Positions 60,601 to 64,000 of a DNA stretch of 64,000 bases are shown here, in pieces. The notes beneath the pieces are model-generated. The model was not told where the DNA came from and searched no databases. It saw only the letters and a list, made by a program, of their open reading frames with translations. How positions within the stretch are numbered: position 1 is the first letter of the stretch; each line of letters starts with the position of its first letter. This DNA is from Membranipora membranacea (taxonomy: Eukaryota; Bryozoa; Gymnolaemata; Cheilostomatida; Membraniporidae), in assembly GCA_914767715.1 (NCBI GenBank), contig OU612068.1, positions 28,952,001-29,016,000 of the forward strand, given 5' to 3'. The position numbers were made by a program, and so were the translations under genes.

Positions 60601-62530
60601 TTTAGAGACTACATGAAGCGGTTGTTGTTGGAGATATGGATGCTGTTGAAGAACTGTTAGATGAGCCAGGTGCTGATATTAACAGCAGCTATGTAAGTTT
60701 TATGTTTGAGCAAAGAATCGTAGGTATAAGAAAATATTGGTATTGGTAAAATTAAATGGATTTCACCAGGTTACTACCCTGTTACCCCTTGGTAAACCAA
60801 AGAGACGCTGAACAAATCTCTGCATTGGCACCGGAGGACTATCGCATTTCCTTACTTTGCACTTTGGTAAGTTAAGATACGTTCCTGTGATTTGGTCGGC
60901 ACTCTGTAAGGTAAGAAAGAGAAGCATTTTCAACATCCATACCAAATGTGACACCGGAATGTTATATATTTAACCATGATAAGACGCTCTATACTATTAC
61001 TATATATAACCGTGTCACTGTAATTTTCAGTATGGTGAGAATTTGTTATGGACAGCTATAATGAACAATCAAGAAGAGATGGCCACGTTTCTTATCGACA
61101 ACGGTATAGACACAGAGTTTAAATGTTGCAGAGTGGTAAGTGCGTTGTCTTATACTTGTGGTGAGTGGGATGTGTATATTTACATGCTTGAGACCAAATG
61201 ATACAAAACATCAGTTTTCAGTCAGCAATTGGGCTGCTTTTGTCAACGGTAATCTTGTTCCCTGATTTGTGTGCCCAGGTATCTAGCATTTCTTATCGAG
61301 AATAATTTCTGTCACTCTAGATAGCCTGTTAGCATGTTGCATGTTGCATGTTGCATGTTGCATGTTAGCATGTTGAGATAGGGCTAGTCCAAGTCTATAA
61401 AATATAGGTAAACTTGTTACTTAATTTATTACCCACAGGAAATACCAGCAGTTGAAGAGAAAGCTGCAGAGAAGGAGAAGGAAATAGAGAAAGAGAAAGA
61501 GGAGAATGATGAGGATTCTACAGAAAAGAAATCTGTGGGAAAAATAAAAGTTAAAGTTGCACAAAAGAAAGTGCAAGACAAGAAACAATGTGACAATAAG
61601 AATATAGCAGATGAGGAAGTGGCCGATGTATTTGTGGTTGACTGTCGCCAGCTTGCTTATGAAAAAGAAATGTCATCAATAGTGAATCTGATAGACTTCA
61701 AACTTGGCTGTCTACCAAAATGGCTGAAACCGCCCGACCATATCCCGAGATTGATTAAATCAGCTAATCAGAGGCGGCTCGAGGCGGATCTTATTAGGGA
61801 CATGGCGCTGCCTGCAGACCGTACTCCGACCCCAGGCAGGAAGCGTAGATGTGGTATAAATAACAGAAGGATAACTTCTTCCCCACTATCGCAAATCAGT
61901 GCTCCTTCAATTCACTCATGCCAACCATCCACTGATATGAACTCAAATTCTTTGGCTGTTCCACCAATAACAGTTCCAGTTCCTCCTTCAGCCTCGCCCA
62001 TGTCTAGTCATCGATCTCACAGCAGTCTACACTCACTTAACAGCCAGCAAAACCACAACCCAAGTCAGCACCAATCTGGCCCAAGTCAACCTTTATTCAC
62101 AAGAACTCGGCCGCTGAGATGTGACAGTGCTTATACGGGTCCGCCCTCCCATCCCCCTAACGCTAGAATCAGACTCACTAAAACTGCTGTTGTCAGACGC
62201 AGTTTCGTCGCAGCTTCTATGGAAGACATGAAAATACGCCATAATGAAATAACTGATTTAGAAATATCCTCCTCTCAAAGGACCAAATCCAGTATGAGTG
62301 GATTCATTGCGGATCTTCGTGTTAGTAAACCCTTTCAACATCGGTTCTCTCTACCCACACAGAGCTCTCAAGCAAAGGTCAGCCATCACACACTTTCATT
62401 TCCTTCTTGTAATACCAAGAGGAAGCCAATCTACGCCCATCATTTGGTTAGAACCACCAGGAAATCGCCACACAGTTATCAACACAGCGCTCTTATTGGC
62501 CACAAACAAAAATTTATCGGTCGTTCATAA
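57604..62530 (+). CDS. ankyrin-repeat protein of unknown family
   Basis: Proposed exons 57604-57711, 57822-57920, 60606-60692, 61031-61135, 61439-62530, all phase 0, giving 496 aa. The N-terminus is acidic (MDYTEMDSEDMRSQSDLSSP…), then basic (QNKPRKEKQRDKSGTIRR). Two ankyrin repeats follow, each on its own exon: RLHEAVVVGDMDAVEELLDE…GADIN and ENLLWTAIMNNQEEMATFLI…NGIDTEF. Then comes a Glu/Lys-rich predicted coiled coil (EEKAAEKEKEIEKEKEEN) and a long Ser/Pro/His-rich, probably disordered C-terminus. Ankyrin repeats are protein-binding scaffolds; I cannot name an ortholog. The 2.7-kb intron before 60606 contains an alternative first exon at 60004. Confidence 0.75.
60004..60072 (+). CDS. alternative first exon of the ankyrin gene
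   Basis: ATG at 60004 opens 23 codons (MEWFIFDDFFGINQTNIEKF…) and ends GAG|GTAAGG at phase 0, so it splices in frame to 60606 and gives a 450-aa product. No AG acceptor precedes it in frame, which argues for a first exon driven by its own promoter and not an internal exon. Confidence 0.5.
60470..60605 (+). repeat. degenerate copies of an acceptor/exon start, ankyrin gene
   Basis: Four imperfect copies of a 30-35-bp unit (TTTAGAGATTACACG…GGTGGTTG…, TTTTTAGAGATAACATGAAG…) precede the real acceptor at 60606 (TTTTTAGAGACTACATGAAG). Each copy carries a pyrimidine run, TAG and the first bases of the exon in diverged form. Confidence 0.65.
61332..61374. repeat. GCATGTT microsatellite
   Basis: Four perfect tandem 7-bp TGCATGT-type units with imperfect ends, in the last intron of the ankyrin gene. 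Confidence 0.85.
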
Positions 62531-63005
62531 GTATGCATGTAATGTACACTCCAACGTGGGAACGTTCTGATACTGAGAACTTCCTAAACACAATTATTTT
62601 TCTTTTTCATATAGTTGTTCTTCTTGTCAAATAGAAATATGTATACTATAATATCAAAGTTTACTTTTTTGTAAGCATATTTTTAAAAAAACAGCAATAA
62701 CAGAAATGCATTATTTGTTAGCAGCGGGGGGGGGGGGGGTGTCTGAGTATCATGTACGTTTCTTGGTTAATGAGGTAGTTTTGACAGGCCAGAAGAGCGT
62801 AAATCAGATTTATATATAAACTATATAAATACCCAATATATTGTAAGACAAACCGGATAATATTGCTGATAAATGGCATTAGATATTGATTATCAGTGTT
62901 TAACCAGAGACTATAGATATATTATCTATAGTCTCTGGTATAACTACAACAGAGGAAAGTGCTGATAACTACGAAAAGTAGCCTCAGACATGGAAGGGAG
63001 AGATA
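62531..63005. other. convergent intergenic region
   Basis: Between two genes that end facing each other. Contains a poly-G run near 62727-62740 and the perfect hairpin at 62903-62939. No gene. Confidence 0.5.
62903..62939. repeat. perfect 17-bp-arm hairpin
   Basis: ACCAGAGACTATAGATA, a 3-base TAT loop, then the exact reverse complement. Strand-symmetric and followed by no T-run of note. It lies between two converging genes and may form a cruciform or RNA hairpin in either 3' UTR. Confidence 0.8.
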
Positions 63006-64000
63006 TCAGAATATAAGACTCATTCTCCGCCTCTTCGCCAGGATTGAGCCTTTTTTCTTGCTGCCAGTAGATTGTTTAATAGGAGTGACTGGTACAGACC
63101 TAGAATATTCTGGTGACTCCTCAAAAAAAGTTGTCTCCGCTGAGATGATTGATGACTCTCTACTTCGATTGGTTTTGTTCTCTTCTGGACAGTTAGCCAA
63201 TGCCATATGCTACAAACACAAATCACAACAAAACTGATCTACACATACCTCAATTGGGAGTTAGATAATTTAACTTTATACATAAATATTATATTATCTA
63301 TTATTTAAAGACAGCTGCCATTATTTGTTTAACACCAGATTCTGCAGTTACCAGTTTTGATCACATAACACAAATTTGCTGGCTTCCTCCAAAGGAACAA
63401 AAATATTTTTCAGTAGAATAGCCCTCACCTGTAAACTCCGTACGTCTCAACCACTAATTTTGGAAATATAAAAAATCTGATGGAAAATGAATAAATTGCT
63501 TTGGTACATGATAGTGTTTTTCCTAATCTGAGCCCCCCGAACTGTTGGCTCACCCGACAGCCCCTCGGCCCCCGGCCGAGCAGGGGGGGGGGGAATATGT
63601 GTTTCTCAATGCTGTCAAAACTTAAATTTGACATTGTTTACGTTATTAACGATGTAAATAGCAACAAAAAGTACTTCTTTTGGGCGCTTTGTGAGGGCCA
63701 AAAATCTTCTATCAATTTTTTTATGGATCCTTTTCTCACTCATATCTTACTTTTAGGTAGAATGGTGTAGTGTTTCTGACCAAGGAGTCTCTCTAACTCC
63801 TTGTTCTGACCAAGTAAACTTAACAAGTATCAGCTGCTAAAACTTAAGTGATTCAGGCTACTTAATTGTTTACTTATTGAGTGGTTATTATACTGACCGT
63901 GTTGACGGACCAGACTACAGTATCCTGCATTACATCATCCAGATGTTTGTTAGGTTCTTTTATATGTCGGCGGTGAGAGTAAGATGAGCCCCTCGTCGAG
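63006..64000 (-). CDS. 3' end of an unidentified gene (incomplete at right edge)
   Basis: Two exons: 63898-64000 (…SYSHRRHIKEPNKHLDDVMQ…VVWSVNT, donor ACG|GTCAGT) and 63006-63209 (acceptor TTGTGTTTGTAG; HMALANCPEENKTNRSRESS… to VPVTPIKQSTGSKKKGSILA, KRRRMSLIF, TGA). Both are phase 0 and join in frame. The C-terminus is Ser/Glu/Lys-rich with basic clusters and a TP site, as in disordered nuclear or cell-cycle proteins, but no family is recognisable. Another frame of the last exon is also open, which lowers certainty. A poly-G run interrupts the intron. Confidence 0.5.

Noticed and set aside
63020-63226. Alternative reading frame through the last exon of the right-edge gene
   Set aside because: It is open, but it does not join in phase to the 63898-64000 exon.

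Overview
The window is nuclear DNA from a metazoan. Its genes have GT-AG introns, AT-rich intergenic sequence, tRNA-derived SINEs and foldback elements, and it encodes animal-type proteins: MAM, mucin and HYR ectodomains, a dispanin/CD225 membrane protein, the prefoldin-like protein URI1, mitochondrial ribosomal protein L3 and cytochrome c heme lyase. Introns are a few hundred bases and genes are dense, which suggests a non-vertebrate animal such as a sponge, cnidarian or placozoan. The species cannot be fixed from the sequence.

The main content is three paralogous genes for large MAM-domain, threonine-rich (mucin-like) surface or secreted proteins. Paralog A is on the minus strand from about 15.6 kb and runs off the left edge. 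It is long and carries apparent damage. Paralog B (minus, 28.8-32.8 kb) is short, has no membrane anchor, and has one MAM, a mucin region, a HYR domain and an unrecognised cysteine-containing C-terminus. Paralog C (plus, 44.8-56.6 kb) has 20 exons that join in frame to 1,864 codons: signal peptide, MAM, long mucin array, five more MAM modules, mucin-like stalk, transmembrane helix and a tyrosine-rich tail with an NPxY motif. Every MAM is built from three exons with the same intron phases (1, 0, 1). A looks like a chimera: C-type MAM block, B-type signal peptide and B-type C-terminus.

A and B each lie just downstream of a URI1 copy on the same strand. The right-hand copy (33.1-37.1 kb) is intact (8 exons, 390 aa). 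The left-hand copy (15.9-19.0 kb) is a recent pseudogene: it lacks exon 1, has a nonsense codon and a 1-bp frameshift, and its truncated end is joined directly to an exon of a 5'-truncated cytochrome c heme lyase gene (19.0-19.6 kb). A small dispanin cluster lies at 19.7-26.3 kb: one intact gene, one with a broken N-terminus, and flanking segments that suggest a third, deleted unit. MRPL3 (38.8-44.2 kb) is complete and divergent from URI1. An ankyrin-repeat gene with two possible first exons (57.6-62.5 kb) converges on the last exons of an unidentified minus-strand gene at the right edge.

Most of the structural interest is in duplication products: a 30-bp mucin unit with 330-bp higher-order structure, a MAM segment copied inside gene C that left an exon-tail relic, tandem copies of 3' splice sites in front of exons in two unrelated genes, and several foldback elements in introns of one paralog that are absent from its sister genes.
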